Assembly (NCBI GenBank): GCA_937926195.1 | Contig: CALEXZ010000148.1 | Coordinates: forward strand, 1 to 31,877 | Direction: 5' to 3' | DNA: 31,877 nt | Origin: an uncultured Actinomyces sp. | GTDB lineage: Bacteria; Actinomycetota; Actinomycetes; Actinomycetales; Actinomycetaceae | Shown here: in pieces, positions 1 to 8,114 of the stretch | Numbering within the stretch: position 1 is the first letter of the stretch | Layout of the letters: every line of letters begins with the position of its first letter | Program-made: the position numbers and the translations under genes | The notes under the pieces: generated by a model | What the model was told of the DNA's origin: nothing | Database searches by the model: none | Seen by the model: the letters and a program-made list of their open reading frames with translations, nothing else

Positions 1-616
1 GAAGCTCTCCCACTACTCCAAGCGCACCGTCGACCTGGAGTACCGCTTCGGCTTCCAGGGCTCGGAGTGGGGCGAGCTCGAGGGCATCGCCAACCGCACG
101 GACTTCGACCTGTCCACCCACGCCGAGCACTCCGGCAAGGACCTGTCCTACTTCGACCAGACGAGGAACGAGCGCTGGACCCCGTACGTCATCGAGCCCT
201 CCGCGGGCCTGACCCGCTCCCTCATGGCCTTCCTCGTCGAGGCCTACACCGAGGACGAGGCCCCCAACACCAAGGGCGGCGTCGACACCCGCGTGCTGCT
301 GCGCCTGGACCCGCGCCTGGCCCCCGTCAAGGTCGCCGTGCTACCGCTGAGCCGCAAGGAGGAGCTGACCGGTCCCGCCCGCGAGCTCGCCATGCGCCTG
401 CGCCAGCTGTGGAACGTCGAGTACGACGACGCCGGCGCCGTCGGCCGCCGCTACCGCCGCCAGGACGAGATCGGCACGCCCTTCTGCGTGACCTACGACT
501 TCGACTCCCCCGAGGACGGTGCCGTCACCGTGCGTGAGCGCGACACGATGGCCCAGGAGCGCGTGCCCCTCGAGGGCATCGAGCGCTACCTCGCCGAGCG
601 CCTCGTCGGCTGCTGA
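1..616 (+). CDS. glyS: Glycyl-tRNA synthetase, class II, C-terminal part (5' end outside window)
   Basis: Charges tRNA-Gly with glycine in the cytoplasm. The reading frame is already open at base 2 and ends with TGA at 614-616, so only about 204 C-terminal residues are present. The visible part carries the end of the class II catalytic core, with YRFGFQGSEWGELEGIANRT, then the motif 3 region VIEPSAGLTRSLMAFL, then the anticodon-binding domain starting near RLDPRLAPVKVAVLPL. This order matches the homodimeric (eukaryote/archaea-like) GlyRS used by Actinobacteria, not the alpha2beta2 form. A strong hairpin follows, so the gene ends its transcript. Identification is firm; length and start cannot be judged. 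Confidence 0.95.
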   Translation, partial: KLSHYSKRTVDLEYRFGFQGSEWGELEGIANRTDFDLSTHAEHSGKDLSYFDQTRNERWTPYVIEPSAGLTRSLMAFLVEAYTEDEAPNTKGGVDTRVLLRLDPRLAPVKVAVLPLSRKEELTGPARELAMRLRQLWNVEYDDAGAVGRRYRRQDEIGTPFCVTYDFDSPEDGAVTVRERDTMAQERVPLEGIERYLAERLVGC

Positions 617-628
617 CCCCGGCGCGGC

Positions 629-688
629 GGCCGCGCCGCCCCCGCCCGGGGCACGGCCGCGCCGCCCCCCGCCCGGGGCGTGGCCGCC
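629..688. repeat. GC-only tandem repeat, about 2.3 copies of a 26/27-bp unit
   Basis: Two near-identical units lie head to tail at 629-654 and 655-681. They differ by one inserted C and by the final two bases, and a third partial copy follows at 682-688. Each unit contains GCCCGGGGC. A short hairpin (GGCGCGG, loop CGG, CCGCGCC, 621-637) overlaps the first copy. The repeat lies between the glyS stop and its strong terminator hairpin. Confidence 0.7.
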
Positions 689-695
689 ACGCCCC

Positions 696-733
696 ACGCC
701 GCCCCACCGCCCTCGCGGGTGGTGGGGCGGCGT
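696..733 (+). terminator. Strong intrinsic-type hairpin after glyS
   Basis: A perfect 13-bp stem (ACGCCGCCCCACC at 696-708 pairs with 721-733) closes a 12-nt loop. No T-tract follows. It ends only two bases before the -10 of the next gene, so it separates the two units tightly. Confidence 0.75.
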
Positions 734-737
734 CGTG

Positions 738-743
738 CATGAT
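738..743 (+). promoter_or_regulatory. -10 element (CATGAT), leaderless start at 750
   Basis: CATGAT ends 6 nt before GTG 750. No Shine-Dalgarno is present. The first base departs from TANNNT. Confidence 0.5.
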
Positions 744-749
744 GACCGG

Positions 750-2057
750 GTGACACACGCAGCAGGCCCCAGCACCCCCTCCGCGCAGCACGCCGACGAC
801 GAGCAGGCCCTGCCCGGCCACGGCACGAGCACCGCCGGGGCCGACGCCCCTGCGCACGGCCACTCGCACTCGGGCCCCCTGCCCCTGAGCAAGGACGAGC
901 ACCGCCGTGTCGTGCTCGTCCTGGTGGCCCTGGTCGTGCCGCTCGTGCTCGCCACGCTCGCCGGCCTGGCCCTGCTGTGGCCCTCCAGCTCCGAGCTCGT
1001 CGGCTCCCAGTCCTTCACCGCCCCGGGCACGCGCACCGAGTCCGCGACCGTCACCGACCTCGACGTCACCGCCTGCACCCAGGCCGCCGGCGCGCTGGGC
1101 ACCATGAGCGACGGCTCCCTGCTGAGGTCCGCCGTCTGCGCCGAGATCACCACCGGCGACTCCGCCGGCGTCGTCATGCCCGTGCACGTGCCCGCCGAGT
1201 CGCTGCCCGCCGCCGACGTCGGCGACCGCCTCACCGTCCTGTACGCGCCGGACGCCATCGCAGGAGGCACCCCCTTCGTCCTGGTCGACTACGACCGGCA
1301 GGTGCCCGTGGGCGCCCTGACGATCGTCTACCTCGTCGTCGTGCTCGCCGTCGCCGGACGCAAGGGCGCCCTGAGCGTCATCGGCCTGCTGCTGTCCTCG
1401 GCCGTGCTCCTGCTGTTCATGATCCCGGCCCTGCTCGAGGGCGGCTCTCCCATGCCCGTGACGCTCACCGGCTCGGTCGCCATGATGCTGGTCGCCGTCT
1501 ACGTCGCCCACGGGATCAGCGTGCGCACCACCACCGCGCTGCTGGGGACACTGGCCGGGGTCGTCATCACCGTGCTGCTGGCCATGTGGGGTGTGGGGGA
1601 GGCGAACCTCACCGGCGCGGTTGGCGAGGAGGCGATGACCCTCACGGCCCTCGTGCCCGGCCTGGAGCTGCGCTCCCTGCTCACCTGCGGGATGGTCATC
1701 GCCGGACTGGGCGTGCTCAACGACGTCACCATCACCCAGGCCTCCGCCGTGTGGGAGCTGCACGCCGCCAACCCGTCCCTGGGGCGCGGGCGGCTGTTCA
1801 CCTCGGGCATGCGCATCGGACGCGACCACATCGCCTCGACCGTGTACACGCTGGCCTTCGCCTACGCCGGTACGGCGCTGCCGCTCATCCTGTCGGCCTC
1901 CCTCATCGACCGGGCGGTCATCGACACGATGCTCTCGGGCGAGATCGCCGAGGAGCTTGTGCGCACGCTCGTGTCCTCCATCGGCCTGGTCCTGGCGATC
2001 CCGGCGACGACGCTCATCGCCGCCCTGCTGTGCCGCACGGAGCGGGTCGGGGACTGA
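750..2057 (+). CDS. YibE/F family multi-pass membrane protein
   Basis: Predicted 435-residue integral membrane protein of the YibE/F family (function in Actinobacteria not established). The N-terminal 50 residues are polar and His-rich (GHSHSG). A first membrane segment lies at about residues 54-76. A soluble extracytoplasmic segment of about 110 residues follows, including ACTQAAG and VCAEITTG, whose cysteines could form a disulfide. Several hydrophobic helices from about residue 185 onward include the family-typical GVLNDVTITQASAVWEL. GTG 750 was chosen because it follows the glyS terminator and sits 6 nt after a -10-like hexamer; GTG 735 is in frame but overlaps the -10. It converges on dusB with a shared hairpin between them. 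Confidence 0.85.
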   Translation: MTHAAGPSTPSAQHADDEQALPGHGTSTAGADAPAHGHSHSGPLPLSKDEHRRVVLVLVALVVPLVLATLAGLALLWPSSSELVGSQSFTAPGTRTESATVTDLDVTACTQAAGALGTMSDGSLLRSAVCAEITTGDSAGVVMPVHVPAESLPAADVGDRLTVLYAPDAIAGGTPFVLVDYDRQVPVGALTIVYLVVVLAVAGRKGALSVIGLLLSSAVLLLFMIPALLEGGSPMPVTLTGSVAMMLVAVYVAHGISVRTTTALLGTLAGVVITVLLAMWGVGEANLTGAVGEEAMTLTALVPGLELRSLLTCGMVIAGLGVLNDVTITQASAVWELHAANPSLGRGRLFTSGMRIGRDHIASTVYTLAFAYAGTALPLILSASLIDRAVIDTMLSGEIAEELVRTLVSSIGLVLAIPATTLIAALLCRTERVGD

Positions 2058-2073
2058 TCCCGGGCCCCCGGTC

Positions 2074-2094
2074 CCCGGGGCTCCAGGCCCCGGG
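2074..2094. terminator. Bidirectional hairpin between convergent YibE/F and dusB
   Basis: CCCGGGGC (2074-2081) pairs perfectly with GCCCCGGG (2087-2094) around a TCCAG loop. It lies in the 42-bp gap between two convergent stop codons and could serve both strands. No T-tract. Confidence 0.65.
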
Positions 2095-2099
2095 CGGGC

Positions 2100-3389
2100 C
2101 TAGCCGCCCGAGACGTCGGACTCGGCCTCCAGCAGCAGGACCTTCTGCTCCTCGCTCAGGTACGGCGAGTCGAGCCAGCCCTCGGGCAGGTGCGGGCGCT
2201 TGGGCGTGCCGGCACGCCCGCGCGGGCCCTCGACCGTCTCACCCGGGTAGGGCACCTGCTCGGGCAGGCGCGAGCGCATCGCCGCCAGCGCCTCGTGCAG
2301 CTGCTCAAGGGAGTCGACGTGCATGAGGGCGTCGCGCGCCGCCCCGCCCACGGGGTAGCCCTTGAGGTACCAGCCCACGTGCTTGCGCAGGTCGCGCACG
2401 CCGCGCTGCTCGCCCATCTCCTGGGCCAGCAGGCGCCCGTGCTCCTCAATGACCTCGATGACGCGGTCCAGGTCCGGGCGGGTGCGCTCGGGGCACCCGT
2501 GCATGGCGCTGACGATGTCCGCGAAGAGCCACGGCCGCCCCTGGCAGCCGCGCCCCACGACGACGCCGTCGCATCCGGTCTCACGCATCATCCGCACGGC
2601 GTCGTCACCGGTCCACAGGTCCCCGTTGCCCAGCACCGGCAGGCTCGTGGCCTCCTTGAGGCGCGCGATGAGCTCCCAGTGGGCCTTGCCCGCGTAGTGC
2701 TGGCGCGCCGTGCGCCCGTGCAGCGCGATCGCAGCGACGCCCGCGCTCTCGGCCGCCCGCGCCACGTCCAGGTACGTCTCGTGCTCCTCGTCGATGCCCA
2801 CGCGCGTCTTGACCGTCACCGGCACCGGGTGCTCACGCCCCACCGCCGCCGAGGCGGCCTGCGCGCAGCGCACCGTCTCACGCAGGATCGCCGACAGCAG
2901 GTCCCGCTTCCACGGCAGGGCCGCGCCACCGCCCTTGCGGGTGACCTTGGGCACCGGGCAGCCGAAGTTGAGATCGATGTGGTCGGCGAGGTCCTCCTCC
3001 ACGAGGATGCGCACCGCCCTGCCCGCGATCGTGGGGTCCACCCCGTAGAGCTGGATCGAGCGCACCCGCTCGCCCGGGTCGGTGCGCACCATCGCCAGGG
3101 TCTTTTCGTTGCGCTCCACGAGGGCGCGCGTCGTCACCATCTCGGTGACGTACAGGCCCGCCGGGGCCCTCAGCCGCCCGCCGGGCAGCCCCAGCGGGCC
3201 CTGGCCGTCGGGGCGCAGCGCCTGGGGCAGGGCGCTCTCGCCGTACAGGCGGCACAGGCGCCGGAAGGACGCGTTCGTCACCCCCGCCATCGGCGCGAGC
3301 TCGACCGGGGTCGACACCTCGATCGGTCCGATGCGCAGCGGAGGCAGGGCGGCGACGGGAGCATCACTCGGAGTGGGGGCCTGGGTCAC
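2100..3389 (-). CDS. dusB: tRNA-dihydrouridine synthase (DusB/Nifr3 type)
   Basis: FMN enzyme reducing uridine to dihydrouridine in the tRNA D-loop. Of 429 residues, the TIM-barrel shows LAPMAGVTNASFRRLC near the N-terminus, the catalytic Cys in NFGCPVPKVTRKGGG, the substrate/FMN region VKTRVGID and ALHGRTARQHY, and the phosphate-binding end GNGDLWTGDDA with VVVGRGCQGRPW. GTG at 3389 is the preferred start: it gives a normal N-terminus and sits 6 nt downstream of a -10-like hexamer. A longer frame reaching 3542 would run across the divergent fabG start. The gene is divergent from the fabG operon with about 100 bp between starts. Confidence 0.93.
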   Translation of the reverse strand: MTQAPTPSDAPVAALPPLRIGPIEVSTPVELAPMAGVTNASFRRLCRLYGESALPQALRPDGQGPLGLPGGRLRAPAGLYVTEMVTTRALVERNEKTLAMVRTDPGERVRSIQLYGVDPTIAGRAVRILVEEDLADHIDLNFGCPVPKVTRKGGGAALPWKRDLLSAILRETVRCAQAASAAVGREHPVPVTVKTRVGIDEEHETYLDVARAAESAGVAAIALHGRTARQHYAGKAHWELIARLKEATSLPVLGNGDLWTGDDAVRMMRETGCDGVVVGRGCQGRPWLFADIVSAMHGCPERTRPDLDRVIEVIEEHGRLLAQEMGEQRGVRDLRKHVGWYLKGYPVGGAARDALMHVDSLEQLHEALAAMRSRLPEQVPYPGETVEGPRGRAGTPKRPHLPEGWLDSPYLSEEQKVLLLEAESDVSGG

Positions 3390-3395
3390 CCGGAC

Positions 3396-3401
3396 ACTCT
3401 C
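3396..3401 (-). promoter_or_regulatory. -10-like element (GAGAGT) for leaderless dusB
   Basis: On the minus strand GAGAGT ends 6 nt before GTG 3389. It keeps A2 and T6 but lacks the first T, so it is the weakest of the set. Confidence 0.35.
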
Positions 3402-3479
3402 GCACACCCCCGTGCGCCCGGGCCCGCCGCCGTGGGCCTGCGACGGCGAGGCCCTCGCCACGTAGCCTGAGCCGCCCCG

Positions 3480-3485
3480 TACCCT
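3480..3485 (+). promoter_or_regulatory. -10 element (TACCCT), leaderless fabG-like start
   Basis: TACCCT ends 6 nt before ATG 3492. There is no Shine-Dalgarno in the gap, so transcription probably begins at or next to the ATG. Confidence 0.65.
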
Positions 3486-3491
3486 GAGACC

Positions 3492-4277
3492 ATGACCGCT
3501 CACACCACCGTGCACCGAGGTGAGCACAAGGCCGCGGTGCACGACGGCGGCGCCGCGGCACCCGCCGGCCCGCGCACCGTCCTCGTCACCGGTGCCTCAC
3601 GCGGCATCGGCGCGGCCGTCGCCTCCGCCTTCGCCCACGGCGGGGATCGGGTCGTCGGCCTGTCACGTACCGGGACCGCCCCGCGAGGCGTGCTGGGCCT
3701 GGGAGCCGACGTCACCGACCGTCACGCCGTCGACCGCGCCCTCGCCACCGCCCTGGACGAGCTCGGGGCCGAGGCCGTGGACGTGCTCGTGACCGCCGCG
3801 GGCACGCACGTCGACGCCCTGGCGGCGCGCACGACGGACGCCGCCTGGGACGAGGTGCTGCGCACGAACCTCACCGGCTCCTTCCACGCCGCCCGCGCCG
3901 TCCTGCCGGGGATGATGCGCGCGCGCCACGGGCGCATCGTCCTCGTCTCCTCGGTCATCGCCGCCCGTGGCGGGACCGGGCTGGCGGCCTACGGCGCCTC
4001 CAAGGCCGGGGTCGAGGGCCTGACCCGCTCACTGGCGCGTGAGGTCGCCCCCCGCGGCATCACCGTCAACGCCGTCGCCCCGGGCTTCGTGGACACGGAC
4101 ATGACCGCCTCACTGAGCGAGCGTGCCCGAGACAGCTACCTGGCGGCCATCCCTGCCGGGCGCATGGCCAGGATCGAGGAGGTTGTCGCCCCCGTGCTGT
4201 TCCTCGCCTCACCCGGGGCCTCCTACGTCACGGGTACGGTCCTCGCCGTCGACGGCGGCATGGGGATGGGCCGGTGA
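3492..4277 (+). CDS. fabG: 3-oxoacyl-ACP reductase (FabG/MabA-type SDR)
   Basis: NADPH-dependent reduction of 3-oxoacyl-ACP in the fatty-acid elongation cycle, cytoplasmic. The 261-residue classical short-chain dehydrogenase has the Rossmann motif GASRGIG at residues 34-40, a conserved Asn in RTNLTGS (N126), catalytic Ser in LVSSV, and YGASK (Y167, K171). The cofactor-side NAG motif reads TAAG (101-104), a mild departure. About 28 residues precede the fold, as in mycobacterial MabA. The stop overlaps the next gene's start (GTGA), and that gene is an InhA-like enoyl reductase. The pair therefore has the mabA-inhA arrangement, which supports elongation chemistry over a generic SDR role. Confidence 0.85.
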   Translation: MTAHTTVHRGEHKAAVHDGGAAAPAGPRTVLVTGASRGIGAAVASAFAHGGDRVVGLSRTGTAPRGVLGLGADVTDRHAVDRALATALDELGAEAVDVLVTAAGTHVDALAARTTDAAWDEVLRTNLTGSFHAARAVLPGMMRARHGRIVLVSSVIAARGGTGLAAYGASKAGVEGLTRSLAREVAPRGITVNAVAPGFVDTDMTASLSERARDSYLAAIPAGRMARIEEVVAPVLFLASPGASYVTGTVLAVDGGMGMGR

Positions 4278-5212
4278 GCGCGCGCACCCGCGGCCCGGAG
4301 CGGCCCAGCGTCCCGCAGCCGGCCGCTCCCCGGCCCGGTGCGCGTCACTGCGCCGCCCCGCAGACGGGGGAGCCCGGTGCCGCCGGCCTGCTCGCGCACC
4401 GCACGGTCCTCGTCACCGGCGTGCTGCGCCCCAGCTCGATCGCCACGGCCGTCGCCCGGGCGGCCCGCGAGCAGGGCGCCCGCGTCCTGCTCACCGCGCC
4501 CCCGCGCACCCTGCCCCTGACGCAGCGTCTGGCCCCCGGGCTCGGCGTGAGCGACCCGGTGCTCTCCCTCGACGTCGCCGACGCCGCGTCCCTGACGGCC
4601 CTGCCCGGCAGGCTGAGGCAGGTGGGCGTGGACCGCCTTGACGGCCTGGTCCACGCCGTCGCCCACGCCGGGCGCGAGCTGCTCGGCGACAGGCTCACCG
4701 GCCCGGTCGGTGGCGCCGCACCGGCCGACGGCGGGGGAGCGGACGGCGCGTCGGCGCTCGCCGAGCGTCTTGACGCGCTCAGCACCGCCCACGTCGTGAG
4801 CGCCGCCTCGCTCGCCACGCTCACCGGGGTCCTGCGTCCCCTGCTCGGGGCGGGCTCCAGCATCGTCACCCTCACCTTCACCTCCGAGCAGGTCATGCCC
4901 GGCTACGGCTGGATGGGGCCGTTCAAGGCCGCCCTGGAGGCGAGCGTGCGCGCCCTCGCCGTCGAGCTGGGACCCGGTGGGGTGCGTGTCAACGCGGTCG
5001 CAGCAGGCCCCCTGCGCACGCCGGCCGCCGGGGCCGTGCCCCGCCTCGACGCCCTCGCCGCCACCTGGCAGCGGCGCGCCCCCCTGGGCTGGGACCCCGA
5101 GGACGCCGCCCCGGTCGCCCGCACGGTCCTCGCCCTCCTGTCCGACTGGCTGCCCGCCACCACCGGCCAGGTCCTGCGCGCCGACGGCGGCATGAGCGTC
5201 GTCGGCGCCTGA
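4274..5212 (+). CDS. fabI: Enoyl-ACP reductase, InhA/FabI-type
   Basis: NADH-dependent reduction of trans-2-enoyl-ACP, the last step of each elongation cycle. In 312 residues it has the divergent FabI/InhA nucleotide motif TGVLRPSSIATAVA near residue 50, the catalytic pair Y211 (GYGWM) and K218 (FKAALEAS) spaced 7 apart as in InhA (Y158/K165), then NAVAAGPLRT, and near the C-terminus APLGW and LLSDWLPATTG, which closely resemble the M. tuberculosis InhA C-terminus. A Gly/Ala-rich insert lies at about residues 143-160. The first 40 or so residues are an unstructured Pro/Ala-rich extension with no in-frame alternative start before the Rossmann strand. GTG 4274 overlaps the fabG TGA, implying translational coupling. 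Confidence 0.87.
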   Translation: MSARTRGPERPSVPQPAAPRPGARHCAAPQTGEPGAAGLLAHRTVLVTGVLRPSSIATAVARAAREQGARVLLTAPPRTLPLTQRLAPGLGVSDPVLSLDVADAASLTALPGRLRQVGVDRLDGLVHAVAHAGRELLGDRLTGPVGGAAPADGGGADGASALAERLDALSTAHVVSAASLATLTGVLRPLLGAGSSIVTLTFTSEQVMPGYGWMGPFKAALEASVRALAVELGPGGVRVNAVAAGPLRTPAAGAVPRLDALAATWQRRAPLGWDPEDAAPVARTVLALLSDWLPATTGQVLRADGGMSVVGA

Positions 5213-5291
5213 GACCCCGGGGTGGTGGGGTGCGCAGGCATCGCCCGCGAGCCGGACGGGAGCAGGCCCTGACCCGGGTACCCGCGTGCCG

Positions 5292-5297
5292 TATCGT
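5292..5297 (+). promoter_or_regulatory. -10 element (TATCGT), leaderless sixA start
   Basis: TATCGT ends 7 nt before GTG 5305. There is no Shine-Dalgarno in between. Confidence 0.6.
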
Positions 5298-5304
5298 GTC
5301 GGAT

Positions 5305-5823
5305 GTGACGACACCCACCGGCCCCGCCGTGCGCACCCTCGTGCTCGTCAGGCACGCGAAGGCCTCCAACGACGCGCCCTCCGACCTTGAGCGTCCCCTG
5401 ACCCAACGCGGCTGGTCGATGTCTGAGGAGCTCGCCGACGAGCTGCGGCTGGTCATCGGCGGGGCCGACCTGCTGCTCGTCTCTCCCGCGACCCGCGCCC
5501 AGCACACCTCCCGTCCCCTCGAGCGGCGTCTGCTCCCGCAGTCCACGCGCACGGAGGAGGCGATCTACCGCAGGGGCCCCACCGGGATCCTCTCGCTCGT
5601 CTGCGAGCTCGACGACGCCGTGCGCACCGTCGTCGTCGTCGGCCACGAGCCGACCATGTCGATCCTGGCGCACATGCTCCACGACACCGACGACGCCCTC
5701 GCCTCCCAGGTGTCCTTTGGGGTGCCCACGGCCACGGCCCTCATCCTCCAGGTGCCCACGTCGTGGGCACAGCTCGGCCCGCGCGGCGCCCACCTGAGCC
5801 AGGTGATCACCGCCGCCCGCTGA
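5305..5823 (+). CDS. sixA: SixA-type histidine phosphatase
   Basis: Small branch-2 histidine phosphatase (172 residues), a family that removes phosphate from phosphohistidine in SixA of E. coli; the actinobacterial substrate is not established. The catalytic RHG-type motif reads LVLVRHAKAS near residue 14, the typical SixA RHAKS variant. A second arginine lies in SPATRAQHT, and the second catalytic His is in VVVGHEPTMS. GTG 5305 was chosen because it gives the family N-terminus and is preceded by a -10 hexamer; upstream in-frame codons run through non-conserved sequence. It is convergent with serB, leaving only 29 bp between stops. Confidence 0.85.
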   Translation: MTTPTGPAVRTLVLVRHAKASNDAPSDLERPLTQRGWSMSEELADELRLVIGGADLLLVSPATRAQHTSRPLERRLLPQSTRTEEAIYRRGPTGILSLVCELDDAVRTVVVVGHEPTMSILAHMLHDTDDALASQVSFGVPTATALILQVPTSWAQLGPRGAHLSQVITAAR

Positions 5824-5852
5824 CGGTCGGCCCCCGACGGCCGGTCCTCGTC

Positions 5853-6557
5853 TCAGCCCAGCAGCTCCAGCACCGCCCGCAGGTCCCGCACGTGCACGGC
5901 GGCGGGGGCCTGCGCCACCACCACCGGCTTGGCGCAGAAGGCCACGCCGAGCCCCGCCACCGCGATCATCCCCAGGTCGTTGGCGCCGTCGCCCACCGCC
6001 ACCGTGCGCTCCAGCGGCACGCCGTCGGCCTCGGCCCACGCGCGCAGGCAGCGCACCTTCTCCTCACGGTCCACCACCCGCCCCAGCACCCGGCCGGTGA
6101 GCACCCCGTCGACCGTCTCCAGGCGGTTGGCGGCCACGTGGTCGATCCCCAGCCGTGCCGCCAGCGGCACCACGACCTCCTCGAAGCCCCCCGAGACGAC
6201 GCCCACCCGGCAGCCGCGCGCGTGCAACGCCTCCACCAGCTCACGCGCGCCGCAGGTCGGCCGCACCTCGGCGAGGACCTCGGCGAAGACCGACTGCGGC
6301 ACGCCCGCCAGCGTCGCCACCCGCTCACGCAGCGACTGGGTGAAGTCCAGCTCGCCGCGCATGGCGCGCTCGGTGACCGCGGCGACCTGCTCACGGGTGC
6401 CGGCGCGCTCGGCGATGAGCTCGATGACCTCCTGCTCGATAAGCGTGGAGTCCACGTCCATCACCAGCAGACCCGGGCCCAGGGCCGCCAGGGCACCTGA
6501 GGCGCGGGATCCGGTGACCCGGGGGCAGGGGGCGGCGGGGCCGAGGTCGTCGCTCAT
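5853..6557 (-). CDS. serB: Phosphoserine phosphatase
   Basis: HAD hydrolase performing the last step of serine synthesis (phosphoserine to serine). The 234 residues show motif I DVDSTL with nucleophile D34 and acid/base D36, motif II V-S122-GGFE, and motif III with K167 followed by GDGANDLGM (D190, D194), which binds Mg. The cap domain carries ERAMRGELDF, typical of SerB. The regulatory ACT domains of longer actinobacterial SerB2 proteins are absent. The gene stands alone on the minus strand and is convergent with sixA. ATG 6557 lies 7 nt after a clear -10 and has no Shine-Dalgarno. Confidence 0.93.
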   Translation of the reverse strand: MSDDLGPAAPCPRVTGSRASGALAALGPGLLVMDVDSTLIEQEVIELIAERAGTREQVAAVTERAMRGELDFTQSLRERVATLAGVPQSVFAEVLAEVRPTCGARELVEALHARGCRVGVVSGGFEEVVVPLAARLGIDHVAANRLETVDGVLTGRVLGRVVDREEKVRCLRAWAEADGVPLERTVAVGDGANDLGMIAVAGLGVAFCAKPVVVAQAPAAVHVRDLRAVLELLG

Positions 6558-6564
6558 GGGACGG

Positions 6565-6570
6565 ATCGTA
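6565..6570 (-). promoter_or_regulatory. -10 element (TACGAT), leaderless serB
   Basis: Minus-strand TACGAT lies 7 nt upstream of ATG 6557. No Shine-Dalgarno. Confidence 0.6.
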
Positions 6571-6601
6571 TCGGCAGGGCACGGTGCCCAGCGGACGTGA
6601 A

Positions 6602-6641
6602 GGACCCCGGGGCCGCGCGCCGTTGCACGGTCCCGGGGTCC
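6602..6641 (-). terminator. Hairpin after glgC
   Basis: GGACCCCGGG (6602-6611) pairs with CCCGGGGTCC (6632-6641). The pairing extends inward by about four more pairs, one of them G-T on the plus strand. It lies between the glgC stop and the serB start. No T-tract. Confidence 0.65.
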
Positions 6642-6667
6642 CTGTCCGTGGGGCCTCGCCCGCCCCG

Positions 6668-7912
6668 TCAGCGGGTGACGACCTGGCCCTTGGCCACGAC
6701 CGTGATGCCCGACTCGGTCACGGTGAAGCCGCGCTCGCGGTCGTGCTCGTGGTCGAGACCGACCATCGCCCCCTCCTCGACGACGACGTACTTGTCGAGG
6801 ATGGCGCGCGAGACCACCGTGTTGCGTCCGACGACGACCCCGTCCATGAGGACCGACTCGCGCACGCTCGACCAGGAGTTGACACGTACACCGGGGGAGA
6901 GCACCGAGGAGATGACCTCACCGCCGGAGACGATGACACCCGGGGAGACGATGGAGTCGACGGCGTGGCCCAGGCGCTCGTGGTAGCCGTAGACGAACTT
7001 CGCCGGGGGCATGGCGTTGGCGTACCCGGCGAACAGCGGCCAGCGGTCGTTGTACAGGTTGAACACGGGGCTGACGCTGATGAGGTCCTGGTGGGCGTCG
7101 TAGAAGGCGTCGACCGTACCCACGTCACGCCAGTAGTCGCGGTCGCGCTCGGTGGCGCCCGGCACGTCGTTGTCCTTGAAGTCGTAGACGCCCGCCGCGC
7201 CCTTGTTGACGAACCAGGGGACGATGTTGCCGCCCATGTCGTGCTTGGAGGTCTCGTCCGCGGCGTCGACCGTCACGGCCTCCAGGAGCGCGTCCGCGTT
7301 CATGATGTAGTTGCCCATCGAGGCCAGGACCTCGTCAGGGGAGTCCGGCAGGCCGGGGGTGCTCGTCGGCTTCTCGACGAAGGCCTTGATGCGGCCGGGG
7401 TCGGTCGGGTCGGTCTCGATGACGCCGAACTGGTCCGCCAGCGAGCGGGGCTGGCGGATGCCGGCGACCGTCAGCGGCAGGCCGGAGGCGATGTGGTGCT
7501 CCAGCATCTGCGAGAAGTCCATGCGGTAGATGTTGTCCGCCCCCGTGATGACCACGTAGTCGGGACGCTCGTCGTCCAGCAGGTTGAGGGACTGGTAGAT
7601 GGCGTCCGCAGAGCCCAGGAACCAGTGCTTGCCCACGCGCTGCTGGGCGGGGACCGGGGCGATGTAGTTGCCCAGCATGTCGGACATGCGCCAGGTCTTG
7701 GAGATGTGGCGGTCCAGCGAGTGGGACTTGTACTGGGTGAGCACGACCACCTTGAGGAATCCCGAGTTGATCATGTTCGACAGCGAGAAGTCGATGAGCC
7801 GGTAGATGCCCCCGAAGGGGACGGCGGGCTTGGCACGGTCAACCGTCAGGGGCATGAGGCGCTTGCCTTCGCCGCCGGCGAGGATGATTGCGAGGACACG
7901 AGGGGAAGCCAT
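6668..7912 (-). CDS. glgC: Glucose-1-phosphate adenylyltransferase (ADP-glucose pyrophosphorylase)
   Basis: Makes ADP-glucose and PPi from ATP and glucose-1-phosphate, the committed step of bacterial glycogen synthesis. The full-length 414 residues begin with the nucleotidyltransferase motif GGEGKRLMPLTVDRAKPAVPF, followed by IYRLIDFSLSNMINSG, the ITGADNIYRMDF region, and the glucose-1-P loop VEKPTS. The C-terminal third is a left-handed beta-helix with hexapeptide-like turns (PGVIVSGGEV, SPGVRVN, VVGRNTVV). It is divergent from glgM across 296 bp, the same pairing as Rv1213/Rv1212c in M. tuberculosis. The start is supported by a -10 hexamer 6 nt upstream and by the canonical N-terminus. Confidence 0.95.
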   Translation of the reverse strand: MASPRVLAIILAGGEGKRLMPLTVDRAKPAVPFGGIYRLIDFSLSNMINSGFLKVVVLTQYKSHSLDRHISKTWRMSDMLGNYIAPVPAQQRVGKHWFLGSADAIYQSLNLLDDERPDYVVITGADNIYRMDFSQMLEHHIASGLPLTVAGIRQPRSLADQFGVIETDPTDPGRIKAFVEKPTSTPGLPDSPDEVLASMGNYIMNADALLEAVTVDAADETSKHDMGGNIVPWFVNKGAAGVYDFKDNDVPGATERDRDYWRDVGTVDAFYDAHQDLISVSPVFNLYNDRWPLFAGYANAMPPAKFVYGYHERLGHAVDSIVSPGVIVSGGEVISSVLSPGVRVNSWSSVRESVLMDGVVVGRNTVVSRAILDKYVVVEEGAMVGLDHEHDRERGFTVTESGITVVAKGQVVTR

Positions 7913-7918
7913 GGACCC

Positions 7919-7924
7919 AGGTTA
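7919..7924 (-). promoter_or_regulatory. -10 element (TAACCT), leaderless glgC
   Basis: Minus-strand TAACCT ends 6 nt before ATG 7912. Confidence 0.6.
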
Positions 7925-8114
7925 GGTGAGCCGCACCCGCCGCGTGCCCAAACCGAGGGAGCAGATCATGGCGAGACGCAGAGATTCCGGTGGGTGGACA
8001 CCAGCGGGCGCAGGAGCGCCCCGACGGGCGCACCCGGGTGCCCGGGCGCGCCCGCGCTCACCGCTGAAGGCGGCCAAGGGGCCGCAAACAGCCCCGCTGC
8101 GGGCGTCGAACCGA

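Noticed and set aside
3390..3542. N-terminal extension of dusB up to 3542
   Set aside because: It would overlap the divergent fabG start and promoter and has no family similarity; GTG 3389 gives the expected length.
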